Shown: positions 44,925 to 58,620, counted from the first letter of the stretch. The stretch is 64,000 bases of DNA from Grifola frondosa (GCA_001683735.1 LUGG01000014.1:62001-126000), one strand, 5' to 3'. The notes: generated by a model from the letters alone, not told the origin. A program made the numbers and translations.

Positions 44925-47419
44925 TTGGGTGTTTAACTTTCAGGCCTTGATCTGTGAGCAAGATCATCATTCAGTGACATCAATCTTAATGAGGATGGGT
45001 GAGATAACTTACAAACATCATCATACATTCACTTAATCTTCATTGCACCTGACTATCTTTCAAATTTTATACATCCACTGCTCTTGCTCTTGTGTGCTTA
45101 GAAAGGGATTGATCGTATAGATAAAGCATTCAAAGATTCAAATAGCATCAAGGAGGAGTTTTTTCACATCTTGCATATAGTCACAGACCTTTAGACATCC
45201 TGTAGAAGGCTCATTGGAGCAAAAACAGTGTGTGAAGGACTATTGCAGGTGTCAGTGAGCAAGCAGATGAATGAAAAGAATCAACAGAGCTTGATTGTAT
45301 GTCTGAATTAGGGTTTGACATCTTGTCATTATGAGATGCAGAGGTGAGATCATGTGTCAGCAGATTAGAGTTTTTATGTGGGTTAAAGATGAGTGTTTGC
45401 TGATGAAAAGCTTGCACATGGTTTGTTACAGGAGTGGAAGGTGACTGTGTTGTGCTGACATTGAAAAAAGAGGATCATCATGTCTATGTAACAGAAGATC
45501 CTGCTCAGAGTGCGGGCACCTCAAATTCATGGTTGGAGTGATTGAGATGCCTCTACAAATCTGCAAAGGATTATTAGCATTACACAATATAAAACAAATG
45601 AACTTACTGAGAAATGCAGGTTCACAAGTTTTCCTTCATCCTCAGATTTTGAAATAAGCCTGTCATCATCACATTCATTTTGTGACACTGGCTGATTTTG
45701 AGACTCCTTTGCCAAACATTTTTTTGCCTTTCTTAACTGGTGATGAAGACTTTCAATTTCAGCTTGTTGACTGTCTTTGCCTTGACTATGTTTAAACATA
45801 GATGCAATTATTAGCAAAATAAGTCAATCTCTAGTAAAGAATGTACATTGCTTGGCTGATGGGACATGTGAAGTGTGAGTACACTTCTTGATAACTGTAT
45901 TACCAGATAGATCATCACCAGAAGCATGCTTTTTCTTTGAATTTTGTGCCAGAGGCTGTCAATTGTCATTCTTAGAGTCTGATGACTCATCTTTATTCTT
46001 ACATCATTTTGTCATGGTGAAAGAATGAATGTTAGTGCATAAAAATGAGCATAAAAAAGGGAAACTTAGCACTGATGTGTAGTGACAGCAGAGGCAGTGG
46101 ATCATATAGAAGTAGTGATGCATGGACCATTTTTGCAGCCCCAGTGCATGCTGCAATTTCACAATGATGACACATACAGAGAGATAACACAAAGCTCTGA
46201 AATCATGCCACATAGCTGCCAGTGTCAATTTTGTCATTAAATGATACTCATCTCACAGGGGACTTCAATTGCACCTCACTTCAAAGTAGTCTTGCTATGA
46301 TGTGCTCCACCAGATTGTTAACATGGGCATGGTTGATGCATTATCCATGAATGTAAACATTCTCAAAAGTGATACGCAGCTGGAGTTGGATGATTTTGGT
46401 AATGTGCAATTTAAAGGAATTTCAGAGGATGCTCATAGTAGGTTTCTCATTTTCATTCTATTCTCATCCTCCCACATCTGTCACTAATGCTATGGCATTT
46501 ACAGCTGCATGCCATCATATCTATGTTAAGGAGATGGAAGATAAAGAAGCTGGTGGTTTTTCCAAAAGACCGTGAATTAAAATTTTTTCTACAGTAGCTG
46601 TAACTACTTTGGGCCAGACAAAGACAACATTCAAAGTGATGAGCAATTAGTCAAAATGTGATTAAAGATTATCTCACATTGCTGATTATATATTTATTCA
46701 TTCTAAATCTGATCAAATCCTAATTGACACAGTATACTCTGTCCATCAGCAAAAACTTAAAAGTCCGGCGGTCTTTGCAGCACCTGGCCAGATGTGTGCT
46801 ATTTGGCAGAGGTGGCCATAAGGCTATCAGATGTTGGGCATCTTGCCAAATGTGTGCAAAGCCCCAGCAGAGTGGGCAGCAGATCGCATCGGTCCTGCAC
46901 ATGTAAGTACCCACTTACATAGTAGATAAAATATCTTGTAATGTTGTGGTATAGCGTGCATCCAATTGCAGTGAAACTTTTTTTGCCATATCTAGCTACA
47001 AAGATGAGGGGTTCATATTTTACCAAATTGAGGTATGAACCTTTCAAATTAGGTGCTTATCTCTCTTATTCATAATGTTAGTGTTAAATGTTTTCGGTGT
47101 TTTCTTATGATGTCACACTTTCTCTTGATCTTGACCAGCATACACCACCTGCAAATGGACTCTGTCTCTTTTTTCCTCAGATCTTTCACCATAAGCACTT
47201 GAGCCTTTACTCTCTTGCTCTCTTCTGAATGGATGCACACATATCGACTGCCAGCAGACTTTCACTCCCTGTTCTGTCCACCTGCCTCAAATCTCTGCTG
47301 TTCTCCATATAAATGATCCCTTCCCACCAGTCAGACATGAAACTGCATGTTATTGTTTTTTAACAATAAGTGCACCTTTTTTCAGAAGATGGACACACTT
47401 TCTAGAGGGCCCAAGTGAA

Positions 47420-49210
47420 CATGTAAGCCATTGAAAATTACTGGAGACCTTGAGGATGAGAAGGGGGATGTCCAGATGGAGAACATAGAGCTATGAAAGC
47501 ACAATCCAGTTGATTGCATTTATAAGCTGATCAAAAATCTGACATTCAAAGATATCATGCACTATGCACTGGAGCAGTTGTTTGGTGACAAGGATGGGAG
47601 TGAGCAGATAATTGATAAGATGTGGACAGCAGACTGGTGGTGAAATACTTAGATAAGTCATGCAAAAAGTGAAAAGATAAAAATGAAACTTACTCTCTGT
47701 GAACCAGGGCTATCTTTCTGGAGGTGCTATGATTGCACCTATCATTCTCTCCTCTGATAAAACTCAACTGTTATAATTTAGTGATGATAAGCAGGCCTGA
47801 CCTGTTTATTTGAGCATAGAGAATATAGAGAAGTCAATGCACCATCAGCTAAGTAAGCATGCGACCATCCTCATCAGATATATCTCAGTCACAAAGCTTG
47901 AGTGCTTTTCTTCATCATGGTGTTCATTGAAGGGTTACCAACTATTTCATTCCTGCATGCAGTTAATTTTTAAGCCATTGATCTAAGTGGAGCATGACAG
48001 TATTGAAATGACATGTGCAAATGGCTGCATTCGATGCATCCATCTGATCTTGGCTGAATATATAGTTGACCACCCAGAGTAATGTCTCATATCTGGCTGT
48101 CAGAAGAACCATTGTCCAAAATGCACTGTTTTGCCTACCAAACTTGGAAAATTAGTCTATTTGATGTTGAAAGTGTCAAAGGATGTGCTGCACATTATTG
48201 CAGAGGCAGCCCATGGTGAAAAGCCTGCAGAATTTAAGTAGTATGACCTTTGTCTTATGGATCTATTTTGGGCAGGCTTACCTCACTACAACATCTTTAT
48301 ATGTATCATGCCAAATCTTCTCCACCAGCTTCACAAGGGGTTCTTTAAGGACCATACCATCTTATGGGCAATTGCAGACATAGCAGAAGATGCCATAGAG
48401 GTGAATTATCATTTCAAAGCCATGCTCATCCATTCCACTTTGCAGCATTTTAAAAAGGATATCTCTCTTGTGTCCCAGTGGATTGAAACTGAGTACAAGA
48501 ATATGGAGAAAGTATTTCTTGGGATACTCACTAATGCACCTGATCTCATCATGCTTTGAGCAGTGCACGCTGTCTTAAATTTCATATACTATGCCCATTT
48601 TGAAACTCATTTTGACACCTTACTGGCTCAACTAGATGATACATGAAAATCATTTCATATCAATAAGCATGTCTTTATTGACAATAAGATTCAGGAACAT
48701 TTCAACAAACTGAAAGTTTATTCTACTTGTCATTACAAGCAATCTATTCACCAACTGGAAACTGCAGATGGCTACAACACTGAGAGCTCCAAGCACCTTT
48801 ACATTAACTATATCAAATGAGCATATGCATCTTCAAACAAGAAAGCATATGTCAAACAGATGACAATATGGCTCACTCATCAGAAAGCAGTTCAGCACTT
48901 CGATGCATACCTGTAGTTGACAGAAATTCTCTTATCACAGTCATTCAATCATCACAGTGCTGACAGTGATGATTGCGATGATGGCAATGACTCTGACTCT
49001 GACATTAACATTGACTCAATCCCTGCTGAGAATATTCCTTCTTACTCTGTCACTAAGACACCTGGCCTATCTAATACCACTATTCATTTGCTTAAACAAG
49101 ACTTTGAATGTGTTGATTTTATGCACACTCTCAAAGAATTTCTCCTTCACTCCAATGAAACTTGGACAATTCTCCTTGCAGCAGAGAGTATTAACTCTAA
49201 CACATGAATT
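47420..49210 (+). pseudogene. Decayed Plavaka transposase
   Basis: Family blocks appear in order with many stops and frame breaks: NPVDCIYKLIKNLTFKDIMH, MWTADWW, then KTQL, the zinc-like patch NHCPKC (about 48,108), PNLLHQLHKGFFKDHTILWA (48,320), HFKKDISLVSQWIETEYKNM (48,447), FHINKHVFIDNKIQEHFN-like (48,650), and YNTESSKHLYINYIK plus KKAYVKQMTIWLTHQKAVQ near 48,774-48,905. Plavaka is a CACTA-related DNA transposon group with a DDE transposase, common in Agaricomycetes. Arg and Gln codons have become stops or His/Cys/Trp, as deamination of CpG would do. An acidic tail with repeated Asp and Ser (48,955-49,010) resembles a transposase C-terminal region. Terminal repeats were not located. Confidence 0.8.
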
Positions 49211-50059
49211 TTGATATACAAGTGCATATCTCTTTACCTACCTTCTCTTTGCCAGGTTTCGTCAACATCTATTAAGAATACAATCTGTGCAACTTCAGCA
49301 TAGCATGCAAATGATCCTCACAAGGATGCACCAGCACATTTTAATATCATTCTAGCATGAAAACAGCCCAAGCATGAACAGAATTAGACTAATTTGCTTG
49401 CTAGTGTGTCTTAGTATCAATAATTATATTCTGTGCCCTCTCACTTAATTTTCTTCTGACTAGGATTATATGTAGCTTATGTGTGAGCAATATTCAGAGT
49501 GCCAAAAACATATAGTGTCACATGTGCCAAGGATCCCCTTGCATATATTGAGTGGTTCACATCATTTTAGACACCACAACCTAATATTGGTATATACAAG
49601 ATTGGACAGTCTCACAAAAATTATTGATGGCAGGTTTCTATTATTTTTGTCATGCAAATTGAGTGCAGTTGTCACCTTCTGCCAATGTGAGGCAACAAGA
49701 TAATACAGTCATAGAGTTGGAGAATGTATTAAATGAATGTAAACATTTTTATGTAAATTTATATCTGTGACATTATAATTTTGTACTTTTTCACTATTTT
49801 TCACCATAAATAAAACTCAGGAATTTTTATTGTACTCTATACTTTTTAAATGGCTAGAATGCTTAAAGTAGGATCCTGCTAATATATTCTTACTATTTTG
49901 TATGATGAGTGCAACCTCTTTCTCAAATATTGTCTATTTGCCTTTATTTTTTGTATTATCAATTACATAATCTTAATACTATAATTATAAGTATATATTA
50001 CTATGCAACCTGACTTCTATTGCTTTCACCCTGAGATGTGTCAGGACCATGAGTCACTG

Positions 50060-50255
50060 TCTATGGTTGTCGTGCGGAACTTCAGACAGTATATATTATG
50101 CAGAAACCGACTTCAGGCTGGCGACGTCTTGGGCTGCCCAGTACATTGTTTCGTGCTTTTGTCTGATCTATTGGGTTCGTCTGCTAGTTTCAGTCTATTC
50201 CGAATTCATGATAAGCTCCAGCTCTAGCTCATAGGCACGGCTGTCGATGTTTAGC
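50060..50255. other. Patch that retains CpG inside the depleted block
   Basis: I count ten CpG in roughly 190 bases here (for example GTCGTGCGG, ACCGAC, GGCGACGTC, TTCGTC, CACGGCTGTCGATG). The kilobases on either side have almost none. No family recognised; a plus-strand ORF ends in a Ser run (50,234). It probably inserted recently, or is under selection. No target duplication could be seen by eye. Confidence 0.6.
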
Positions 50256-52034
50256 CTGTAAGTCTCTATGTATACATGTTGGATGAGAGGCCACATGTAC
50301 TTGATATTGAACATCAGCACTTATGTGTGCTGTCATCTTCTCTCTTCTTACTTTATTTTCATGCCTTCTTCCAAATGCCAGGGCATCTCTTGGTTAGTTT
50401 GATTGGCTACAGTAACCCAAAATGCATCTGGCTACTCTTGTTTTAGCAGTCAGTGGGTATTGTCAACATAAAGTATGATATTGAATATAAAGGATATGGA
50501 GCATGAACAAGAGAAGACAGCAGAGAGAATACATTAAAATCTTATTGGTACATTCTAAGCTTGGTTACAGATCACAAAAAACTTACAGTCTTTGAGCACA
50601 GATTTCAGCAAGCACATGGTCAACCTGTTAATGGAAGGTAGAGCAGATCACCAAAGGGAAAAAGAACTTGACATTAGCATGCAGGGTGGAGGCATCAAAG
50701 ATATGGCAAAGGAGAATAAAATGGAGTGGGAGATTCTTTCAGACAGTGTTTAAGAAAACAAAGCTTTCATACTTGCATTAAAAGATGTTGTGAACAGTCA
50801 GTGAGTTAGTAGCTTTTAATATATAATTCTTACTAATATTCTACAGCTGAAAACCCTGAAAGTACAAGGATGCATGTACAATGTAACTTCACATATCCAC
50901 ACTGTATAAGAACTAGACACCATTTATTAATGAATAGATGGCACATATAGTAGCAGCATACCTTCCAGACAGTTAAAGATGCACAGCTCATGGCTGATGC
51001 AGATAAATATGTGCCTGTCACTCACATCGACATTGTTAATTTTGCTGGATATGCTGAAAGGGGTATTTTATATGTCATTGATTACCTACACCAGTGTTGC
51101 AGAGTGTACATTAAAAAGATAGACCTTTCGTGTTCTGGGCACCAGTAGTGTGGGATATGTAAAGTGGAATGCATGTCCAAACTCAGGAGTATTAATTAAT
51201 GTTCAAGGCTTAAAATGTTCATGTCATGTGTCAGACTGATAGTGCTCTGCAGCTTCATTGAAAGCAACCAGCTGATCAGAATGAGGTGGAAAAACAGAAG
51301 GCACCTCATTATGATTATAATTTGCTGCCAGACACTACAGCTCTTTTAAGGTGTCCAGCCACTCAAATATCATGAATTCATGTTCATATTTGCAGTGGGC
51401 ATAATGACTGACATAAGACTGAAATGATGAACTTCAGTTAATGTGATGACATTAGCGATCACTTGAATTTATCTGAGGTAAACTCCATAGCACTTCATCA
51501 GTTTTAAGATCTGATATAGTCAGACCATGATGTTCATGTGTGATGATGAGCAGTCCCAGTTTCTCATCAATTTTGATCTGATGCATAGCTGGCTGCATTG
51601 TGCAGTATACTCTTGATCACAAAAAATCTCAACCCATCCAATTTTTCTCCAGTTGGAAACAGTGGTGACCTGGTAAGCACATTTTAAAAATTCACTCTTT
51701 TTTGTGAGTGGCGAGGCTCACAATATTGATACCAATTCTCAACCTCATGTGTAAAAGGACTTCTGACATCAGTTTTGACCTCAGCAAGCAGTGTATTAAT
51801 GGATGTCACAAAGTTATGAAGTAGCACAGTGCAATGGTTGATAATTAGCTCATTCTCAGTGAAAAAATGATGCCAATACCAATGATGCTAATTACAAAGA
51901 GCACAATAACTGTAGTTGAGAATATGAAAAGGTTTTTAGTGCAAGCTCCATAAGAAGACCATCCAGATGAGACATGAGTTGTGATGGTTGCCTTATTAAT
52001 GGAAGTCGATGCCAATGTTGCAGATGCATATATA

Positions 52035-52260
52035 GTAGCCCACAAAAGCATTGACATGTTGGCAACACTTTCATTGTTTTGCTTATATCTCTGGAACTAC
52101 AAAGGGTAGCATAGTAAATCTTATGTTGTCAGAACGATATTCATCCTAGCTTTCAGACATATAAGATTATATAATACAATATCAACACTTGATGAAGATA
52201 TAAATGATTCCTTGAAGGCAATACATGTCAACATTTTTGTGGCTGACAATCTAAAATGCA
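52035..52260 (-). repeat. Old dispersed repeat, uninterrupted copy
   Basis: Read on the minus strand this runs parallel to 54,491-55,107, including TGCATTTTAGATTGT, GCCACAAAA, TTGCCTTCA-GGAATCATTT and CAATGCTTTTGTGGGCTA. The other copy is interrupted by a MITE; here the site (52,111-52,118, ATAGTAAA) is unbroken. Confidence 0.75.
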
Positions 52261-53238
52261 GAAAATCATCTTAGGTGAATGATGATTGTGTTGTAGTGTG
52301 AGAAATAAGTCATGTGATAGTTGTTGAACCTTCTCATGATTTAAATAAATATAAACATATAGTTAAACTCAGCTATAATTATCATAAAATCTCATTTTGC
52401 TGCTAGAACTGAGTACATCCTATTTTTGCTATATTTGAGTCAATTCATAAGATAGATCTCTCATGCTGCTAGTGTTTACTACTTTATAGAGAGCAAAATA
52501 TGTTCTACATTGTGCCCAGACCTTTTCAAAGTCTTTGGAGGTCATTTTACCAAGCTTACTTCTATTACCATTCAGTATGCTATTCACCTTTTCGACCTTA
52601 AAAAAAGTTAATGCTACTGTGATTGTGACCAAATCAGTTCAACATGTCATAAAAGAGTCTATTGCTTTTAAAACAATGTGTAGAGGGTTGAGAAAGACTG
52701 GTTTGAAGGCCATAGTGAAGTGTAATGTCCAGTTCTCTCCAAATATCATAGGAGAGAGAGATTAGACTTTGCTATTGGCCATTAGTACTAACTTGGAGGA
52801 CTGAAAGAGGGTTTTATAGTCTGATAACATCAAAATCAATTGTCTGAGATCAGATAAAAGAAAATGGATGTGAAAAAAGAAACACAGTAACAAATCAGTA
52901 AATGGCACTCTCAAGTTTGAAGAAGGAAACTTGGACAATGTGAAGGTGTATGGACCATGACAATGTGGGCTCTGCATACATTATTGATGGGAGAAATTAG
53001 TTTCAGGACTATGAAATTAAGACTATAGTGTAGCCTAAATATTCCTCAAGCCATAAACCCATAGACTATCCCTGAAGTCATCTCAAAAAAGACTGGCAGA
53101 GTATGAAGAGCCATCTAGAGGAATCAATGAGTTGTGAAAGAGTGTGTAGAAGGAATGAGAGGCAATTAACACTTTTTTGTGTCAGAACATAATCAGCAGT
53201 ATACCTTGAAGGATTGAGAAGGTGTCTGTTTTTCAGAG

Positions 53239-53490
53239 GTATGTCACCTTCACCTCTTATTCATCATCACCCTGCACACCGAAAATGACTGCAGGTGCAG
53301 GTGCAATGTCGACTATATGATGTCTGCTGTGTGCTGGATACAACCATAGCAGATGTCCTTCCCAGGTATGTCCCCCTCACCTCTTATTCATTGTCATCCT
53401 GCATGCCGGAGACGACTGCAGATGTGATCTGTGCTGTTCACTGTTCACCATGCACTGGACACAGTTGCTAGATATAAACACATGTTGTGT
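53239..53490 (+). repeat. Tandem direct repeat, period about 126
   Basis: GGTATGTCACCTTCACCTCT and GGTATGTCCCCCTCACCTCT open two adjacent copies (53,239 and 53,365), each continuing TTATTCAT, CCTGCA, GACTGCAG, TGCTG. These two copies keep a few CpG (CACCGAAA, GCCGGAGACGAC), suggesting a moderately young duplication. Confidence 0.7.
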
Positions 53491-54490
53491 GATTATTACA
53501 TGAGGACTTGTCCAATTGGCAATTCAGTTCTCATTGTATGTGTATTATCAATGCAATGTATCTGTTCATGTGGAAGTGACCACCTCCACTATAACACATC
53601 ATGTGCAGATTATTAATGGAGCAATTTTACATAAGCCACTTCTATCAGATGCCTACCACATACACAATGTGAGACCTTTGATCACATGCATCTGTGTCTT
53701 AAGAGGCATGTCTGTAGACTGGAATCCTCTCAAACATCAAATTTGAGAACTGATATTATTTTCTTCCGTAAATCTGCCCATTAGTATAGTATGCATTGTA
53801 TATGATTAAATATGCCTGAAATGCCAGATATGAGCAGCAAACATCATTAAAGTCCTGACATGAGAGCATATCTATTGGCCATGAAATGTAAATGGACTCC
53901 AATCATACTACCATCGTAACTAATTCCATTTATTATGAATAAATACCGTTTAGATACTTGAGGTCATCGTCTAATCCTTCCATCAACCACTTCTTTCAAT
54001 CAATTGCCTTAAACGCAGAATGAGCCACCATTAACTCCTTAACAGCAACACTGATTGCCTAAGTTATCAACTCAAGAGAAAATCAAGAGAAAAACCTATG
54101 GGTGCTTGTTTTGTCATGCCACCTGCAGCGGACCTCCCATGGAATGACTGATCTGTCAGTCGAGGCTAATAGCTGCACATGACCTAATCTCAACAGGTTC
54201 TTTCCATGAAACTGATATAAAGTGTTTGTTGACTGCAGATTGTTTATTCCCACATGTAATATCTTTCCTCCAACTCCAATGTATGATCTCATAGTCTCCT
54301 TCTGGTGTAGTGATGATAATTTACCAAAGCAGGAATTAAAGGCAGCATTGATGAGGAAGCACAAATCTGTCTTCTTTGACCAACACTTTTATTACATAGT
54401 TTTCCTACATTTGCGAACAAAGAAGGACACTATGGAATGTCAAGCCCCAGTTGATACTGCAGCATACCAAGTACAAGAATATATGTTTTC

Positions 54491-55107
54491 TGCATTTTAG
54501 ATTGTTGGCCACAAAAGCATTAATATGAGTTGCCTTCAGGGAATCATTTATATCTCAATCAAGTTTTAATATTATATTATGCAAGTTAGTATATTTGAAA
54601 GTCAGGAAGAATATATTTCAAACAATACAAGGTTTACCATTAGCATTGCCACAGCTTAGTCACACCTGTTTCAGCTTTTTAGATCTTCTGACATGAGTTT
54701 TGCAGACAATGCCATGATTTTAATTGAAATTAATAGCTAAAATGTATATGTATTTGAATGTAACACCACCATTTGCATAATTATCTTGAATATGTTTCAA
54801 TTTCAGTTACATTGGTAAAAAAGCTGACTAAAAAGTCGGACTTTGCAATTGGCTTTTTGGTCATATCTCCATCAATACAAGCTATAACATTTTGATATGT
54901 GGCAAGATTATGTGACTATATATAGGCTATAAAAGAATGTAAGATCACTATAATATCTGAAAAAATGCAAAAGTTATGAGTCATATAGCATTTAGGCCTG
55001 ACTTAGCTGCAGCAACACTATTTACCATACTAGCTTTTGTAGCTCTAAAGATACAAGCAAAACAATAAAACTGTTGCCAACATATCAATGCTTTTGTGGG
55101 CTATTGT
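54491..55107 (+). repeat. Old dispersed repeat, copy interrupted by MITE 2
   Basis: 54,491-54,640 and 55,021-55,107 together match the minus-strand copy at 52,035-52,260. Between them lies MITE 2 with its target duplication. Without the insert the two copies have nearly the same length (229 and 226 bases). Confidence 0.75.
54633..55028 (+). mobile_element. hAT-like MITE, copy 2, with perfect 8-bp target duplication
   Basis: The element is 54,641-55,020 (380 bases), from TAGCATTGCCACAGCTTAGT to GCTGCAGCAACACTA. TTTACCAT precedes it (54,633-54,640) and follows it (55,021-55,028). Internal sequence is collinear with copy 3 and inverted relative to copy 1. It contains no open reading frame. Autonomous partner not found in the window. 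Confidence 0.88.
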
Positions 55108-58100
55108 AATTATTGAAGTTGCAGTGTGCATGAAGGCATACAGTTTTTCCAGGGTTGATAATAAGTTCTTGTCTTTTTTTTATTTCATAATCTTACAGTT
55201 TATTTTCTTTAGGCTTAGTCAACACTTATTTGAGAAACCTCATGATATTGAAGGTCAGAGTTAGCATGTTGGTCCTCAAAAAAGCTTGTAAGTACAGATC
55301 TTAGATGTTATCCTAATACTAATAGAGTATATCATGTCTAGGTGAGGGAGGCCATAGATAGACAGCATATATCACACATGGTATACATCAATTTTGTGAA
55401 CAACATTACTGCAAAATATGATATTGTTCTGGACAACTGGCCCCTGAACAAGTTTTACTATCTGAGCAATATTGGCTTTTGCACCAAACTTCAAATTCTC
55501 TTTTGAGCATTTAAATCAGGTGATACATCATTTTGATCACTTATCAACAGAGAGTTCAAGATATGAAATGTGCAGTGAAGGAGGAAAAGAGCAGAGATCA
55601 AGAAGCTGTCAGCAGTGATGGATACCAGCAAGGACATCAATGACCTATTCCTTTCCTCAGCCACATTATTATCAACAAACACATTATTAGCATCACTATC
55701 AGCTATCACATTATTAGCAGTGGGTGACCCTTTGTGAGATGCTTCCAATGTGGCCCCACCCACCAATGACCAGGCCACATGAATCATCACCACTATGAAG
55801 AAGCTTCATAAAAAGTGGTCAGACAAGGATACAAAGAGAGACCCTCAAAAGAAGAATGTTGCATCTTCTGCTATTGTTGCTGCTCCTCTGAAGAGAGGCA
55901 TGCCTGTCACCATCACTGCTGACACCACTGCATGAACTTCTGTCACTATATCCTATGTTATCACCATTTTGTCTGTTTCATCACTGCTGTGCCACTATCA
56001 GGTGGCTATATTTTTGTGTAATCTTTCCTTCTGCCCTTTACAGATACATTTGTGAACTCTTTATTTCCTTGTATACTTAGTTAATATAAACTAAGTCCTT
56101 TCCTCAATATACTGGACTTTTTGAGCTGTGCATTATATAGTCTTGTGAAAAAGGATAGTACAAAATTTGACTTCAATAGAGACACAAGCTATTGTGATAC
56201 TAGATTAAGTATTGAGACTATTGAGCTTATCTTACAAGACAATGATAGTGTGCACACAGTGAAAAGCATACATGATGTGAAAGAACATCAGGAAAAAGCA
56301 TCTGCAAAATATTTTGCACTCAGACCTCCTGAGTATGAATAGTATCTGTAGCCATGACAGAGCGCTCCCTAGTATTCTGTAGTCTTTATAGTCCTGCTAT
56401 AGCTCAAGGGAGGCCACTGGAGGCATAAAAGGAGTCTTCATATTGTTATGAGCACTGACAGGAATGTGCAGATGAGCCAATGTGTGCACATGATAATGCC
56501 AGATCATGCATTATCAAGCATAGCTGCCAGTGCAAACTTATTAATGGAGGAGTGTTCTTATTTAAGTAGATTACACTTTATTTATCTATTACTATTTTAT
56601 TGGTATCTGCCAAATAGTAGGAGAAAAATTTTTGATTTTAATTAGGAAGGTAAATATCATACAATATCTCTTACTAATTAAACACTATATATGTAATGTA
56701 CAGGTGACATGTTAAGCATGTGACAGATGAGGAGATGAAAAAAAATAAGATAATGATTGCATCATGATGATGCAAGATAAGAAATGGTGCCTAGTGAAAC
56801 AGAATATATGGAAAAAGAGCATCATAAAACCAAATTATCAAAGGTCTATTTCAATAGTGTGTAGACACCTAAAGCTTGATTTCATTCAACTTTGTGGAAC
56901 ACCATTGCTTTCAGGTATGCTATATATTCTATATTTTTACTATATGAATACTAACTTCATCAAACACCATTGCTTCTAGATTATAAATCAAAAACAACTG
57001 AGTATGCAAGTAGTTCAGCAGTAAGCATACTGACTAAAACTGACTTGCTACAGGAAAAAGATCTCATAACTGAGTGATTTCATTGCAGAATAAGGAATAT
57101 TATGAATATAAGAGGCGTAAAAGGGCTCATATTAGCAATATATATAGGATAGAATGTATGCAAAAAATGAGCAAATTTATAAAAAGATATTACATTATCA
57201 GAGTGCAAATAGCCATTCATAGTAATTTTATATATTGAGAAGTGAAAAACAATGAATTATTCAGTGCAAATAGTGTTTTATTCAGACACATTTGATCTGT
57301 CTAATAGTGTGCTTATAGTATGAATTGGTGACATGTTCATTTTTTAATTTAAAATGAATACTACATGTAGAAATTTATGCTCACATTCATAGAAAAGGAG
57401 AAAGTATTATATTTGGCTGATGTAAGTACATTGTAGAATACAATGGTTTATATGTGATAACTGTCAAAGATAACAATAAAGCAACTTTGATAATTAAAAA
57501 ACTGTTACTACATGAGCTCAATAACATGTTTAGCAAAATTTAGATTTAACTTATAACTTTTAAATAATCTGTATAAACTTACTTTAAGATTATATTTTTT
57601 TCTTCTGAATTAAGATCAAAAGAGCAATTAAGACATAAAAGAGGTCTTAAAAGGATTTCTAGAAGTGCATCTAAATATATTTAAGGACAAAATAATAAAT
57701 AAGTCAAATTTAAATTTTACTAATAATTGCAAGGCACTAAATATTTCAACACCACATAAGATATGCTTCATCCATAATTGACTCCATCATATAACTATTC
57801 AGTGTCACACTTGAGCAAGGATAGTGGGCAAAAACACTTCATTAATATTTTTATCTTTCAATTTTATAAATTTAAAAAAATTTGTTTCAAAGAATTGTAG
57901 ATAACTTTGTTTTAAATCATTCTTCAGAACAGAATCTTGAAGTTCTTCCCAACAAAGGAGAAAGGTTGCAAATACATAGCAAATTCAAAATCAAATAAGC
58001 TTACTAATTATTAATATTTTCATTTAGCACTAATTTGTACACATTCTATTTTACTGTATGGCATCTATTTTCTATGTAATATTGTATATCAATTAACTTA

Positions 58101-58220
58101 ACACTTGTCATCATCAAATATATGAATAATGAGTCAAATGATTTTTTCATGTAATGGTCATGCTATAACTATAGTGGCTGATTATGAGCAAAATTTTATT
58201 ATTGTATGAAGTTCTATGTT

Positions 58221-58620
58221 TTACAAATCAGCTTTGCCACAGCTTGGAGCCACCTGTTTGAGCTTTTAAGGTCTTCTGACATGAGTTTTGCAGATAATAA
58301 CATGACCTTAATTGAAATCAATAACTAAGCTATATATATGTATTGAAATGTTACACAATCATTTGCATAATTATCTTTGATATATTTTAATTTCAGTTAC
58401 ATTGGTGATATAGCTGACTACAAAGTCTGACTTTTTAATTGACTTTATGATTACCTCTTATATTAATACAATGTATAACAATTTGCCCTTTGGCATGCTT
58501 ATGTTACTATACCTAGGCTATAAAATGAAGGTAGTGTCACTGTAACACCTAAAAAACTACACAAGTCATGAGTTATATATAATTTAGGCCAGCTTTAGCT
58601 GGAGCAACACTATTACAGAT
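58221..58620 (+). mobile_element. hAT-like MITE, copy 3, slightly eroded
   Basis: The element spans 58,229-58,612 (384 bases), from CAGCTTTGCCACAGCTTGG to GCTGGAGCAACACTA. Flanks TTACAAAT (58,221-58,228) and TTACAGAT (58,613-58,620) agree in seven of eight bases, an aged target duplication. Internal words such as CTTCTGACATGAGTTTTGCA and TTTGCATAATTATCTT match copy 2. Confidence 0.82.

Noticed and set aside
50003..50234. Plus-strand ORFs over the CpG patch as a host gene exon
   Set aside because: Two overlapping frames are equally open, neither recognised, and no junctions lead to other exons.
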